64,000 nt of DNA, taken from NCBI RefSeq assembly GCF_029958925.1, contig NZ_CP124616.1:930001-994000 (forward strand). Direction: 5' to 3'. The DNA is from Tropicibacter oceani (GTDB lineage Bacteria; Pseudomonadota; Alphaproteobacteria; Rhodobacterales; Rhodobacteraceae). The stretch's first letter is position 1. Each line of letters begins with the position of its first letter. Of this stretch, positions 37,165 through 46,064 are shown piece by piece. The notes beneath the pieces are model-generated. The model was not told the origin of the DNA. It made no database searches and worked only from the letters and a program-made list of their open reading frames with translations. The translations under genes and the position numbers were made by a program.

Positions 37165-37790
37165 AACAACCCCTTGGCGTGATCCTTGCCGGCGGTTTGG
37201 CCACGCGGATGGGCGGCGGCGACAAGGCGCTGTTGTCTTTGGGCGGGCGCAGCCTGTTGGATCATGTGAGCGATCGCCTCGGGCCGCAGGTGGCCGCTTT
37301 GGCGCTGAACGCCAATGGCGATGCCGGGCGGTTCAAGGATACTGGCCTACCGGTGATCGCCGACAGCATTCCCGGCTTTGCCGGGCCGCTGGCGGGGGTT
37401 CTGGCCGGGCTGGACTGGGCGGCGGAACAGGGCGCGGACACCATCGTGACCGTCGCCGCCGATACGCCGTTCTTTCCCTGCGATCTGGTGCCGCGCCTGC
37501 TGCTGGCCTCCGAAGGGCAGGTGCACCCCCTGGTTCTGGCCGCGACCAAGGGCGATGCACAGACCAAGTCGAAATCGAAATCAGGGCTGATCCGGCATCC
37601 GACATTCGGGCTTTGGCCCGTGGCCCTGCGCGATGACCTGCGCGCGGCCTTGCAGGACGGCTTGAAAAAGGTCGTGCTGTGGACCGACAAACATGGCGGC
37701 CGCGAATGCCTGTTCCCGAGTGATCCGTTTGATCCCTTTTTCAACGTCAACACGCCCGAGGATCTGGCCCGGGCAGAGGAATTGCTATGA
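37161..37790 (+). CDS. mobA: Molybdenum cofactor guanylyltransferase
   Basis: 209 residues from the GTG at 37161 (GTGA overlap with the previous stop; GGGAGG upstream). Links GMP to molybdopterin to give the MGD form used by DMSO-reductase-family enzymes such as formate dehydrogenase. Nucleotide-binding GVILAGGLATRMGGGDKALL is at residues 6-25, and VTVAADTPFFPCDLV is the metal-binding DxD-like segment. NVNTPEDLARAE near the C-terminus is conserved. Confidence 0.94.
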   Translation: MKQPLGVILAGGLATRMGGGDKALLSLGGRSLLDHVSDRLGPQVAALALNANGDAGRFKDTGLPVIADSIPGFAGPLAGVLAGLDWAAEQGADTIVTVAADTPFFPCDLVPRLLLASEGQVHPLVLAATKGDAQTKSKSKSGLIRHPTFGLWPVALRDDLRAALQDGLKKVVLWTDKHGGRECLFPSDPFDPFFNVNTPEDLARAEELL

Positions 37791-38278
37791 AACTCTATGG
37801 CGTCACCGGGTGGAAGAACGCGGGCAAGACCGGGCTGATGGAACGCCTTGTGACCGAAATAACCGGGCGAGGGTTCAGCGTGTCGACGGTCAAACACGCG
37901 CATCACAGTTTTGACGTGGACCACCCCGGCAAGGACAGTCACCGGCACCGCGTCGCGGGCGCGTCCGAGGTTATCCTGGCTTCGCGCAATCGAGTCGCCC
38001 ACATGACCGAACTGCGCGGCGAGGATGAGCCCAAACTCTCCGATCTTTTGCCGCGTCTTGCCCCGGTCGATCTGGTGCTGATCGAAGGCTACAAGCGCGA
38101 CAGTCACCCCAAGGTCGAGGCCTTCAGGGCGGTCACCGGCAACACCCTTATCGCGCCCGGCGATCCGACGATCCGGGCGGTGGCCAGCGATGTGCCGCTG
38201 GACATGGATCGCCCTGTGTTCGATCTGGACGACACCAAGGCGATTGCCGATTTCATCCTGTCCGAGGTCGGGCTTTGA
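37787..38278 (+). CDS. mobB: Molybdopterin-guanine dinucleotide biosynthesis adaptor MobB
   Basis: 163-residue GTPase-like protein that helps MobA. The P-loop GWKNAGKTGLMERLV (about residues 7-21) is clear, then KHAHHSFDVDHPGKDSHRHRVAGA and the LVLIEGYKRDSHPKVEAFR motif. ATG overlaps the mobA stop; ends with a TTGA overlap to the fusion gene. Complete. Confidence 0.94.
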   Translation: MKLYGVTGWKNAGKTGLMERLVTEITGRGFSVSTVKHAHHSFDVDHPGKDSHRHRVAGASEVILASRNRVAHMTELRGEDEPKLSDLLPRLAPVDLVLIEGYKRDSHPKVEAFRAVTGNTLIAPGDPTIRAVASDVPLDMDRPVFDLDDTKAIADFILSEVGL

Positions 38279-40365
38279 TCGCATGGGATCGCTTTGTGAT
38301 GGTCGATTGGTCCGGGGGCAATGACACCGGGCCGACCCCGCGCAAGGATGCGATCTGGATCGGTGAGGCGGGGCAGTCACCACGCTATCTGCGCAACCGC
38401 CTGTTGGCCGAAGAAGACCTGGCCGAGCAGATCGAGACCAGCCTGACCAAAGGCGAACGGATGCTGATCGGGTTCGATTTCCCGTTCGGCTACCCTGCGG
38501 GTTTTGCCAGGGCGCTGACCGGGCAGGCCGATCCCATGGCCGTCTGGGACTGGCTGACCGCGCGGATCGAGGATGCGCCGGCGGCCAACAACCGCTTTGA
38601 CGTGGCGGGCGCGATCAATCGCGGGTTTGGCGGCGCATCGGGGCCGTTCTGGGGCAATCCTCTGAAACGCGAGATTGACGGTCTGGCGCGGACAAAGGCG
38701 GGCTATGCCAACCCCTTTGCGGACAAGCGCGCCTGCGAAACGCGCGCCCGGGGCAGTTTTACCTGTTGGCAACTGGCCGGGGCGGGGGCTGTGGGGTCAC
38801 AGGTCTTGATGGGCTTGCCGGTCCTCAATCGCCTGCGGCAGCGGTTTGCAGGGCAGGTGGCAATCTGGCCGTTCGATCCCTTGACGGCCCCCGTGGCGTT
38901 CGTCGAGATTTGGCCTGGTTTGATCAACGCTGCGGTGCGTGCCGCAACGGGCAACGGCCAAATCCGCGATGCCGTGCAGGTTGACATGATGGCCCGCGTG
39001 CTTGCGGGGCTTGCACCTGATCGTCTGGCTGCCATGCTGGCGGTGAACGCCCCAGAGGAAGGATGGATATTTGGTCTGGGGTTAGAACAGGAGTTGACTG
39101 CACCCGTGTCCCTGAAGCCGCCGCCACTGCGCAACGATTGTTTTGCCTTGCCGCCGGGCGTCGACTGGACGCCTGTGGATCAGGCCTTGGGGATGCTGCA
39201 GGACAGGCTGACCCCGGTGGTCGGTATCGAAGAGGTTCCGTTGATGCAGGCTGCAGGGCGAGTTCTGGCGGGCGATCTGGTGGCGCTGCGGTCGAATCCG
39301 CCACAGGCCAACACGGCGGTGGATGGCTATGGCTTTGCTGCGGCGTCCTTGCCTGAGGGGGACGTCGTCCTGCCCTTGGTTCAGGGCCGATCGGCGGCGG
39401 GCGTCCCGTTTCAGGGCGCGGTGCCGGCGGGCCATGCCGTGCGCGTTCTGACTGGGGCAGCGCTACCCAAGGGTGTGGATACCGTTGTTCTGGACGAGGA
39501 TTGCGCCGTTGACGGCGGGCATGTTGCGTTTCGCGGCGGCGTGAAGCCCGGGGCCAATACCCGCCGCGCCGGAGAGGACGTGACAAAAGGCGCGGTGGCG
39601 TTGCAGGTGGGGCAGTTGATGACGCCCGCCGATCTGGCCCTTGCGGCCGCAGTCGGGCTGGGGCGCGTGCCCGTGTTCGAACGCCTTCGCGTCGGCGTGC
39701 TGTCGACCGGGGACGAGGTCGTGGAGCCGGGGGCCGAGGCGGGGCCGGGCCAGATATTCGACGCCAATCGCGCGATGCTGCTGACCATGATCGCGCGCTT
39801 TGGGTTTGAGCCGGTCGATCTGGGGCGCGTGCCCGATGACCGCAGCGCTTTGCGCGCGCGCCTGGACGAGGCATCGCAAAGGGTGCATCTGGTGCTGACT
39901 TCGGGCGGGGCCTCGGCCGGGGATGAGGACCATGTTTCGGCCCTGCTGCGCGAAGCGGGGGCGATGCAGGAATGGCGAATCGCGTTGAAGCCCGGGCGGC
40001 CCCTTGCGCTGGGGCTGTGGGAGGGCGTGCCGGTGTTCGGCCTGCCGGGCAATCCCGTGGCGGCCTTTGTCTGCACACTGATCTTTGCGCGCCCGGCGAT
40101 GGGGCTTTTGGCGGGGGCAGGGTGGAGCGTGCCGCAGGGCTTTGACATGCCTGCCGGGTTTTCGAAGTCCAAGAAGCTGGGGCGGCGCGAGTATTTGCGG
40201 GCGCGTATCCGCGATGGCCGGGTAGAGGTGTTCAAATCCGAAGGGTCGGGCCGGGTGTCGGGGCTGAGCTGGGCTGAGGGCTTGGTCGAGCTGCCTGATG
40301 GTGCGGCATTGATCCAGCCCGGGGACAGGGTGCGCTATATCCCGTTCGGCAGTTTCGGGTTGTGA
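38275..40365 (+). CDS. moeA: DUF429-like domain fused to MoeA molybdopterin molybdotransferase
   Basis: 696 residues from a TTG start at 38275 (TTGA overlap with mobB). About residues 1-295 form an extra domain with VMVDWSGG (8-15) and GFDFPFGYP (66-74), which looks like DUF429/RNase H-fold proteins. It has family-like VEIWPGLI and EEGWIFGLG segments. From about 298 the rest is MoeA: NTAVDGYGFAA, GGVKPGANTRRAGEDV, VLTSGGASAGDEDHV and GLPGNPVAAFVCTL, the domains that insert molybdate. In most bacteria MoeA is about 400 residues and alone. Last gene of the cluster; the fused N-terminus is of unknown role. Confidence 0.85.
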   Translation: MIAWDRFVMVDWSGGNDTGPTPRKDAIWIGEAGQSPRYLRNRLLAEEDLAEQIETSLTKGERMLIGFDFPFGYPAGFARALTGQADPMAVWDWLTARIEDAPAANNRFDVAGAINRGFGGASGPFWGNPLKREIDGLARTKAGYANPFADKRACETRARGSFTCWQLAGAGAVGSQVLMGLPVLNRLRQRFAGQVAIWPFDPLTAPVAFVEIWPGLINAAVRAATGNGQIRDAVQVDMMARVLAGLAPDRLAAMLAVNAPEEGWIFGLGLEQELTAPVSLKPPPLRNDCFALPPGVDWTPVDQALGMLQDRLTPVVGIEEVPLMQAAGRVLAGDLVALRSNPPQANTAVDGYGFAAASLPEGDVVLPLVQGRSAAGVPFQGAVPAGHAVRVLTGAALPKGVDTVVLDEDCAVDGGHVAFRGGVKPGANTRRAGEDVTKGAVALQVGQLMTPADLALAAAVGLGRVPVFERLRVGVLSTGDEVVEPGAEAGPGQIFDANRAMLLTMIARFGFEPVDLGRVPDDRSALRARLDEASQRVHLVLTSGGASAGDEDHVSALLREAGAMQEWRIALKPGRPLALGLWEGVPVFGLPGNPVAAFVCTLIFARPAMGLLAGAGWSVPQGFDMPAGFSKSKKLGRREYLRARIRDGRVEVFKSEGSGRVSGLSWAEGLVELPDGAALIQPGDRVRYIPFGSFGL

Positions 40366-40368
40366 GCG

Positions 40369-40404
40369 CCGGGGGCGCTGCCCCCGGACCCCCGGAGTAT
40401 TTTC
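40369..40404 (+). terminator. Terminator of fdhD-moeA operon
   Basis: Perfect eight-base stem CCGGGGGC (40369-40376) with GCCCCCGG (40380-40387), loop GCT, followed by an ACCCCCGGAGTATTTT tail. From memory, sequences of this type are frequent after Rhodobacteraceae genes. It lies just after the MoeA stop. Confidence 0.65.
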
Positions 40405-40425
40405 ACCAAGAAGAAGAGGCTGGCC

Positions 40426-41427
40426 TTAGTCGAAGGTGCCGGCGACGCGGCCCAGAAGCATGAAGGCGCGGGCCGAGCGGGTTCCGGCGAATTCGGTTAT
40501 CTCGGCGTCCGAGGCATTGGGTTCGAAACCGGCAAAGCTGCGGTCGAAGCGGCGCAGGAAGTGGTGCGCGGCATCGCGGAAGATCGGGTCCTGTTTCATG
40601 CGGCCTGCGGCGAGAGCCAGCGACGAGCGGTCGCGCACGCCGCCAAGGGGGGCGATGGCGCGGCCGCGGGTGCCCTTGGCGAAGGTGCGCCAGACTTCGG
40701 GGCGGGCGAGATCGGGGCGCAGGTCATCCATGTAGATGCCGTCCTGGCTGAGCAGGGTCAGGATGTCCTGTGCGGCCTGGATCAACTGGGCTGCGGCGCG
40801 ATCCTTGAGGGCGCGGCGCAGGGCGTTGAAGCCTTCCTTGTCTTCGGCGGTTTCCGGGAAGTTCAGCGCGCGGATGAAGTCGGCGTTGGAGAGCGGTGGC
40901 TGCAGGGCTTCGGCCGGGGTGCCAAGGGACAGCGCCGGTTGGTCATCGCTGGTTGCGGCATTTGCGGCCACGGCGTTCTGGCTGGCTTCGGCCATACGGG
41001 TCGAGCCGATCATGGCCAGCGTCGCTTCGAGGTTCTTCTGGCCGGATGCGATTTCGTCCAGGCGTTTCATCAGGCCGGGATGGGGCGGTTCATTGCGGCC
41101 TTTCTGGGCCTGGTTGACATAGGCCTGGCGGATCGCGTCGATGGCGGCCTGCAGGCGGGCGCTTTCGCCGCGCATCATGCGGGCCGAGCGGGCCGACAGG
41201 GCAGCGACCCAGATCAGGGCGACGGGCAGGACAATCACCATCAGTGCAAGCAAAAAGCGGATACCCGCCCCTTCGGTCGGTTGGCCGAACAGGAAATAGG
41301 CCCCTGACAGCAGGACCCAGACCACCGTCGCGCCGATGGCCGCGATTTCGACCCCGGTCACGGCGCTGGCGTCCGTGCGGTCATAAAGTCCCGGAGGGGT
41401 CGGGCGAGATTGCTTTTCGTCGGCCAT
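40426..41427 (-). CDS. Hypothetical two-TM membrane protein downstream of greA
   Basis: 333 residues. Two hydrophobic segments (about 24-47 and 57-80) follow a short N-terminus. Next is an Arg-rich helical region (SARSARMMRGESARLQAAIDAIRQAY) and a low-complexity Ala-rich linker (about 145-175). The C-terminal half (FIRALNFPETAEDKEGFNALRRALKDRAAAQLIQAAQDILTLLSQDGI) looks helical and may oligomerise. No family named. It follows greA by six bases and is likely co-transcribed with it. Confidence 0.72.
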   Translation of the reverse strand: MADEKQSRPTPPGLYDRTDASAVTGVEIAAIGATVVWVLLSGAYFLFGQPTEGAGIRFLLALMVIVLPVALIWVAALSARSARMMRGESARLQAAIDAIRQAYVNQAQKGRNEPPHPGLMKRLDEIASGQKNLEATLAMIGSTRMAEASQNAVAANAATSDDQPALSLGTPAEALQPPLSNADFIRALNFPETAEDKEGFNALRRALKDRAAAQLIQAAQDILTLLSQDGIYMDDLRPDLARPEVWRTFAKGTRGRAIAPLGGVRDRSSLALAAGRMKQDPIFRDAAHHFLRRFDRSFAGFEPNASDAEITEFAGTRSARAFMLLGRVAGTFD

Positions 41428-41433
41428 TTGGCT

Positions 41434-41904
41434 TCACTTGTATTCGATGGTCAGGATCTCGTAGCTTTTTTCACCGCCGGGGGTGCGGACCTCGACGCTG
41501 TCGCCTTCGTCCTTGCCGATCAAGGCGCGGGCGATGGGCGATTTGACGTTCAGCAGGCCCTTTTCGATGTTGGCCTCGTGTTCGCCAACGATCTGCCAGG
41601 TCTTTTCCTCGTCGGTGTCTTCGTCGACGACCGTCACGGTGGCGCCGAACTTGACGGTTCCGGACAGGGTTTTGGGGTCGATCACCTCGGCCAGGCCGAT
41701 GATGCCTTCGAGTTCCTGGATGCGGCCTTCGATAAAGCCCTGCTTTTCGCGGGCCGAATGATACTCGGCGTTTTCCTTGAGGTCGCCCAGTTCGCGCGCT
41801 TCGGCGATGGCCTGAATCACGGAGGGACGCTCAACAGACTTGAGCTTTTTCAATTCGGCTTCGAGCGCGGTGAAACCCGCGCGGGTGATCAGTATCTTGT
41901 CCAT
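41434..41904 (-). CDS. greA: Transcription elongation factor GreA
   Basis: 156 residues from ATG 41904 ([10 protein letters not shown]), the standard GreA length. Rescues arrested RNA polymerase by stimulating transcript cleavage. The N-terminal coiled-coil has the acidic tip region [27 protein letters not shown], and the C-terminal globular domain has [29 protein letters not shown]. An in-frame upstream extension is not conserved. Confidence 0.97.
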   Translation of the reverse strand: MDKILITRAGFTALEAELKKLKSVERPSVIQAIAEARELGDLKENAEYHSAREKQGFIEGRIQELEGIIGLAEVIDPKTLSGTVKFGATVTVVDEDTDEEKTWQIVGEHEANIEKGLLNVKSPIARALIGKDEGDSVEVRTPGGEKSYEILTIEYK

Positions 41905-42233
41905 GGGGTCGTTCCAGTTTTTTGTCGTGCTTTGGCCGACCAAGCCGCGCAGCTGCTGCATGTTTCAGGTCAGAATGGCAATCGCGGTCATGCAGTGCAA
42001 CATGGGCGCGCAAAAGTCTAGTATTTGTGATCTTCGGGGATCAGTCGATTTCCGCCGGTCTGCATTGCGCGGGGCCCAAGCGGGCCGCGCAAAACCAGCC
42101 CCGAGAGGGGCCGTGGGGGCAGCGAATGGTCGCATTTCACGCGAATAACGCCGTGTCGCGATTGACCCATGCTGCGCTGCCGCGCTACCAACCTGCGAAA
42201 GATTATTTCAAAGCCCCTCGGGAAGGAGCCACA
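41905..42233. other. Intergenic region between greA and ETF-QO genes
   Basis: 329 bp with divergent genes on both sides and no recognised gene. It must hold both promoters. A candidate plus-strand promoter, TTGACC (42162-42167) and TACCAA (42186-42191) with 18-bp spacing, lies about 45 bp before the ETF-QO start; GGAAGGAG is the ribosome-binding site. Confidence 0.5.
42162..42191 (+). promoter_or_regulatory. Candidate promoter of ETF-QO gene
   Basis: TTGACC and TACCAA separated by 18 bases. The -35 part is good; the -10 is poor. 42 bp before the start codon. Confidence 0.35.
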
Positions 42234-43880
42234 ATGAGCGACGTGACACGCGAGTCGATGGAATATGATGTTGTGATCGTGGGCGCGGGCCCGGCGGGCC
42301 TGTCTGCTGCGATCCGTCTGAAACAGATCGATCCCGACCTGCAGGTGGTGGTTCTGGAAAAGGGCTCTGAGGTTGGCGCACACATTCTTTCGGGTGCGGT
42401 TCTGGACCCTTGCGGGTTGGACAAGCTGATCCCCGACTGGAAAGCCAAGGGCGCACCGCTGAATGTGCCGGTCCGCGAGGACAATTTTTACATGCTGGGC
42501 GAAGCCGGGCAGCTGAAGATCCCGAACTTTCCGATGCCGCCGCTGATGAACAACCACGGCAACTATATTGTCTCGATGGGCAATGTCTGCCGCTGGATGG
42601 CCGAGCAGGCCGAGGAACTGGGCGTCGAGATTTTCCCCGGCATGGCCTGTTCGGAACTGGTCTGGGGCGAAGAGGGCACCATTCGCGGTGTCGTCGCCGG
42701 TGAGTTTGGCAAGAACCCCGATGGCACGCCGGGCGACGGCTATGAGCCCGGGATGGAACTGCTGGGCAAGTATGTGTTCCTTGGCGAAGGCGTGCGGGGC
42801 AGCCTGTCCAAGCAGGTGATCGAACGCTATGGCCTGTCCGAGGGCAAGGAGCCGCAGAAATTCGGCCTTGGCATGAAGGAAATCTGGGAGATTGACCCGG
42901 CCAAGCACCACGAAGGCCGCGTGACCCATACCATGGGCTGGCCGCTTGGGTCGAATGCCGGGGGCGGGTCGTTCATCTATCACCTTGAGAACAATCAGGT
43001 TTACGTCGGATTTGTCGTCCACCTGAACTATGAAAACCCCTATCTGTACCCCTACATGGAATTCCAGCGCTTCAAGCACCATCCGATGGTGGCCGAGCTG
43101 CTGGAAGGCGGCAAGCGCGTGGCCTATGGCGCGCGCGCCATTTCTGAAGGCGGCTATCAGTCGATGCCGCAGATGGTGGCGCCGGGTGTGGCGATGCTGG
43201 GTTGTTCCGTCGGCATGGTCAACGTGCCGCGCATCAAAGGCAACCACAACGCCATGCTGTCGGGCATCGCGGCGGCCGAGGCGGCGGCCAAGGCGATCAA
43301 GGCAGGCCGCGCACAGGACGAGCTGCACGATTACGAGGTCGAGGTGCGCCAGGGCGCCATCGGCAAGGACCTGAAAAAGGTCCGCAACGTCAAACCCCTG
43401 TGGTCCAAGTATGGCCTGACCGCATCGCTGATGCTGGGCGGGGTCGACATGTGGACCAACACGCTGGGCTTTTCGCTGCTGGGTACGCTCAAGCATGGCA
43501 AGACCGATGCCGAGGCGACAGGGCAGGCCGCGCGGTTCGAGCCGATCGACTACCCCAAGCCCGATGGCAAGCTGTCCTTTGACCGCCTGACCAACGTCAG
43601 CTTCAGCTTTACCAACCACGAAGAAAGTCAGCCCGCGCATTTGCAGCTGAAGGACCCGCATGTTCCGATCGCTGTGAACCTGCCGAAATACGCCGAACCC
43701 GCGCAGCGCTATTGCCCGGCGGGCGTTTACGAAGTGGTGGAAAAGGACGGCGGCAAGGAATTCGTCGTGAACTTCCAGAACTGCGTGCATTGCAAGACCT
43801 GCGATATCAAGGACCCCAGCCAGAACATCAACTGGACGGTTCCGCAGGGTGGCGACGGGCCGAATTATCCCAACATGTAA
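42234..43880 (+). CDS. Electron transfer flavoprotein-ubiquinone oxidoreductase
   Basis: 548-residue membrane-associated flavoprotein that carries electrons from acyl-CoA dehydrogenases through ETF to ubiquinone. The FAD-binding VVIVGAGPAGLSAAIRL starts near residue 13. GAHILSGAVLDP and GSNAGGGSFIYHL are typical family blocks. The 4Fe-4S cluster is bound by cysteines in RYCPAGVYEVV and NCVHCKTCDIKDPSQNINW close to the C-terminus. The acyl-CoA dehydrogenase at 29.8 kb is a plausible upstream donor through ETF. ATG 42234 is preceded by GGAAGGAG. Confidence 0.97.
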   Translation: MSDVTRESMEYDVVIVGAGPAGLSAAIRLKQIDPDLQVVVLEKGSEVGAHILSGAVLDPCGLDKLIPDWKAKGAPLNVPVREDNFYMLGEAGQLKIPNFPMPPLMNNHGNYIVSMGNVCRWMAEQAEELGVEIFPGMACSELVWGEEGTIRGVVAGEFGKNPDGTPGDGYEPGMELLGKYVFLGEGVRGSLSKQVIERYGLSEGKEPQKFGLGMKEIWEIDPAKHHEGRVTHTMGWPLGSNAGGGSFIYHLENNQVYVGFVVHLNYENPYLYPYMEFQRFKHHPMVAELLEGGKRVAYGARAISEGGYQSMPQMVAPGVAMLGCSVGMVNVPRIKGNHNAMLSGIAAAEAAAKAIKAGRAQDELHDYEVEVRQGAIGKDLKKVRNVKPLWSKYGLTASLMLGGVDMWTNTLGFSLLGTLKHGKTDAEATGQAARFEPIDYPKPDGKLSFDRLTNVSFSFTNHEESQPAHLQLKDPHVPIAVNLPKYAEPAQRYCPAGVYEVVEKDGGKEFVVNFQNCVHCKTCDIKDPSQNINWTVPQGGDGPNYPNM

Positions 43881-43939
43881 GGCTTCGTTAGAGATTTCAG
43901 GCGATACTCCCCGGCCGAACCACTTGCGCCGGGGAAGCC

Positions 43940-44251
43940 ATGAAAACCCGAAATGACCGTTGGCCCAGTGCCTGGGCCATGCAGCTTTCGACCGATAGCG
44001 GCCCGGTTGTCGTCCGTGTCACGAACGTCAGCCAATCGGGCCTGCGCTTTGTCGGGCCGACCCCGCCGACCATCGGCGAACCCGTCCAGTTCAGCGCCAT
44101 GGGGCAGGTTGTTCGGGCGCGCGTGGTGCGGCGCGAAAAAACCGGCGGCGCGCTTGCCTTCGACTCAATGATATCCGCGGCGCAGCTGTCGAATCTGCGG
44201 CAATACCGCGATCTTCCGCTTTCAGCTGTCGGTGGACGTCCAATCGCCTGA
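43940..44251 (+). CDS. PilZ domain protein
   Basis: 103 residues. The pattern VVVRVTNVSQSGLRFVGPTPPTIGEPVQF matches the PilZ beta-barrel (D/NxSxxG-like), and VVRARVVRREKTGGALAF the later strand. The N-terminal RxxxR motif for c-di-GMP binding is weak (KTRNDRW), so ligand binding is not certain. The EAL-domain gene at 53.8 kb would degrade the same second messenger. It follows ETF-QO after 59 bp and precedes the TPR gene. Confidence 0.75.
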   Translation: MKTRNDRWPSAWAMQLSTDSGPVVVRVTNVSQSGLRFVGPTPPTIGEPVQFSAMGQVVRARVVRREKTGGALAFDSMISAAQLSNLRQYRDLPLSAVGGRPIA

Positions 44252-44345
44252 ACGTGAGGGGCAAGCCCTTCCAAGTCCTTGTCAGTCATTGCTGCAGGCC
44301 CTACCCTTTACCCAACGCAAAACCGAAACGGAGAGCAGCAGGGTT

Positions 44346-46064
44346 ATGGTTTGGACAATGGCGATCCGTGCGGGGGTGCTGGCCGCAGCGCTGGTTGCAC
44401 CCCAGGGGGCATTTGCGAACGGTGTGGCGGGCGATTACCTGGCCGCACGGCAGGCCAGCTTTGACAGCGATTACAAGGCGGCCGCGCGCTATTACGGGCG
44501 GGCGATCCTGTTCGACCCGGGCAAGCCCGAGCTGCTGGAAAGGGCCATCCTGGCCAATATCGCGCTGGGTGAAATCGAAATCGCGGCGGGCCTGGCCGAC
44601 AAGCTTTCGCAGGATGGCATCGCCAGCCAGTTGGCGCAGATGGCGCAGGTGGCGCGGGACGCCAAGGCCGAAAACTACATCGCCGTTCTGAAGGCCATCA
44701 ACGAAAACAAGGGCTTTGGTCCGCTGTCGGATGGGCTGGCCAAGGCATGGGCGCAACTGGGGCAGGGCGACATGACCGCCGCGCTTGTCGCCTTTGACGT
44801 TGTGTCGGGCGTGCAGGGGCTGGGGCCGCTGGCCATCTATCACAAGGCGCTGGCGCTGGCGTCGGTCGGTGATTTCGAAAGCGCCGAGGCGCTGTTCGCC
44901 GCCGACAGTCCCGGCGGCATGGGCATGACCCGGCGCGGTGTCATGGCCCGGGCGGAAATCCTGAGCCAGCTGGATCGCAACAAGGATGCGATCGACCTGT
45001 TGGACACCGCCTTTGGCCGCGATCTGGACCCCGGCCTTTCGACGATGCGCGCGGCGCTGGAAAAGGGCGAGACGCTGACCTTCACCCATGTCCGGTCGGC
45101 GCGCGATGGTCTGGCCGAGGTGATGTATACCCTTGGCAGCGCCTTGGCGGCGGAATCGGGCGGGGATCTGACCCTGGTCTATTCGCGCCTTGCAGAATAC
45201 CTGCGCCCCGAGCATGTCGATGCGGTGCTTTTGATCGCCGAACAGTTGGACGACATGGGGCAGTACGAACTGGCGGTCGAGGCCTATGGCCACGTTCCCG
45301 CGGACGCGCCGGCCTATCATGCGGCCGAATTGGGCCGGGCCGAGGCGCTGCGCGCTCAGGACCGCCCCGAAGAGGCCGCCGCCGTGCTGGAGGCGCTGAC
45401 CCAGACCCATGGCGATTTGCCCGTGGTGCATTCGGCCTATGCCGATCTGATGCGCCAGATGGAACAGTTCGACAAGGCCGCTGCCGCCTATACCCGCGCC
45501 CTTGACCTGTTCACCGAGGTCACAGAGCGCCAGTGGTTCCTGTACTATGCGCGCGGCATCTGCTTTGAGCGCAGTGACCAGTGGGACAAGGCCGAGGCCG
45601 ATTTCCGCAAGGCGCTGGAACTGAGCCCGGAACAACCCAACGTTCTGAATTATCTGGGCTATTCGCTTGTCGAGAAAAAGATCAAGCTGGACGAAGCGCT
45701 GGACATGATCGAACGCGCGGTCGCCGCCCAGCCCAACTCGGGATATATCGTCGACAGCCTTGGCTGGGTGCTGTACCGGCTTGGCCGCTACGAAGAGGCG
45801 GTCGCCCCGATGGTGCGCGCCGCTGAACTGATGCCGATCGACCCCATCGTCAACGATCACCTGGGTGATGTCTTTTGGGCCGTCGGCCGCGAGATGGAGG
45901 CGCGCTTCATGTGGAAACGGGCGTTGTCCTTTGTAGATTGGGAAGACGCCGCAGAAGAGGCGGACCCAGAGCGGATCAAGCGCAAGATCGAGGTCGGTCT
46001 GGATGTGGTCCTTGCCGAAGAAGGCGCGCCGCCGCTTCAGGTTGCCAATGAAGACGCCGATTGA
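44346..46064 (+). CDS. Tetratricopeptide repeat protein with signal peptide
   Basis: 572 residues from ATG 44346. An N-terminal signal peptide (AIRAGVLAAALVAPQGAFA) precedes TPR repeats across almost the whole length: GDYLAARQASFDSDYKAAARYYGRAILFDP, DKAAAAYTRALDLFTEV, WDKAEADFRKALELSPEQPNVLNYLGYSLVEK and others. Such proteins act as periplasmic scaffolds. Directly upstream of ispE, with a 17-base overlap. Confidence 0.88.
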   Translation: MVWTMAIRAGVLAAALVAPQGAFANGVAGDYLAARQASFDSDYKAAARYYGRAILFDPGKPELLERAILANIALGEIEIAAGLADKLSQDGIASQLAQMAQVARDAKAENYIAVLKAINENKGFGPLSDGLAKAWAQLGQGDMTAALVAFDVVSGVQGLGPLAIYHKALALASVGDFESAEALFAADSPGGMGMTRRGVMARAEILSQLDRNKDAIDLLDTAFGRDLDPGLSTMRAALEKGETLTFTHVRSARDGLAEVMYTLGSALAAESGGDLTLVYSRLAEYLRPEHVDAVLLIAEQLDDMGQYELAVEAYGHVPADAPAYHAAELGRAEALRAQDRPEEAAAVLEALTQTHGDLPVVHSAYADLMRQMEQFDKAAAAYTRALDLFTEVTERQWFLYYARGICFERSDQWDKAEADFRKALELSPEQPNVLNYLGYSLVEKKIKLDEALDMIERAVAAQPNSGYIVDSLGWVLYRLGRYEEAVAPMVRAAELMPIDPIVNDHLGDVFWAVGREMEARFMWKRALSFVDWEDAAEEADPERIKRKIEVGLDVVLAEEGAPPLQVANEDAD

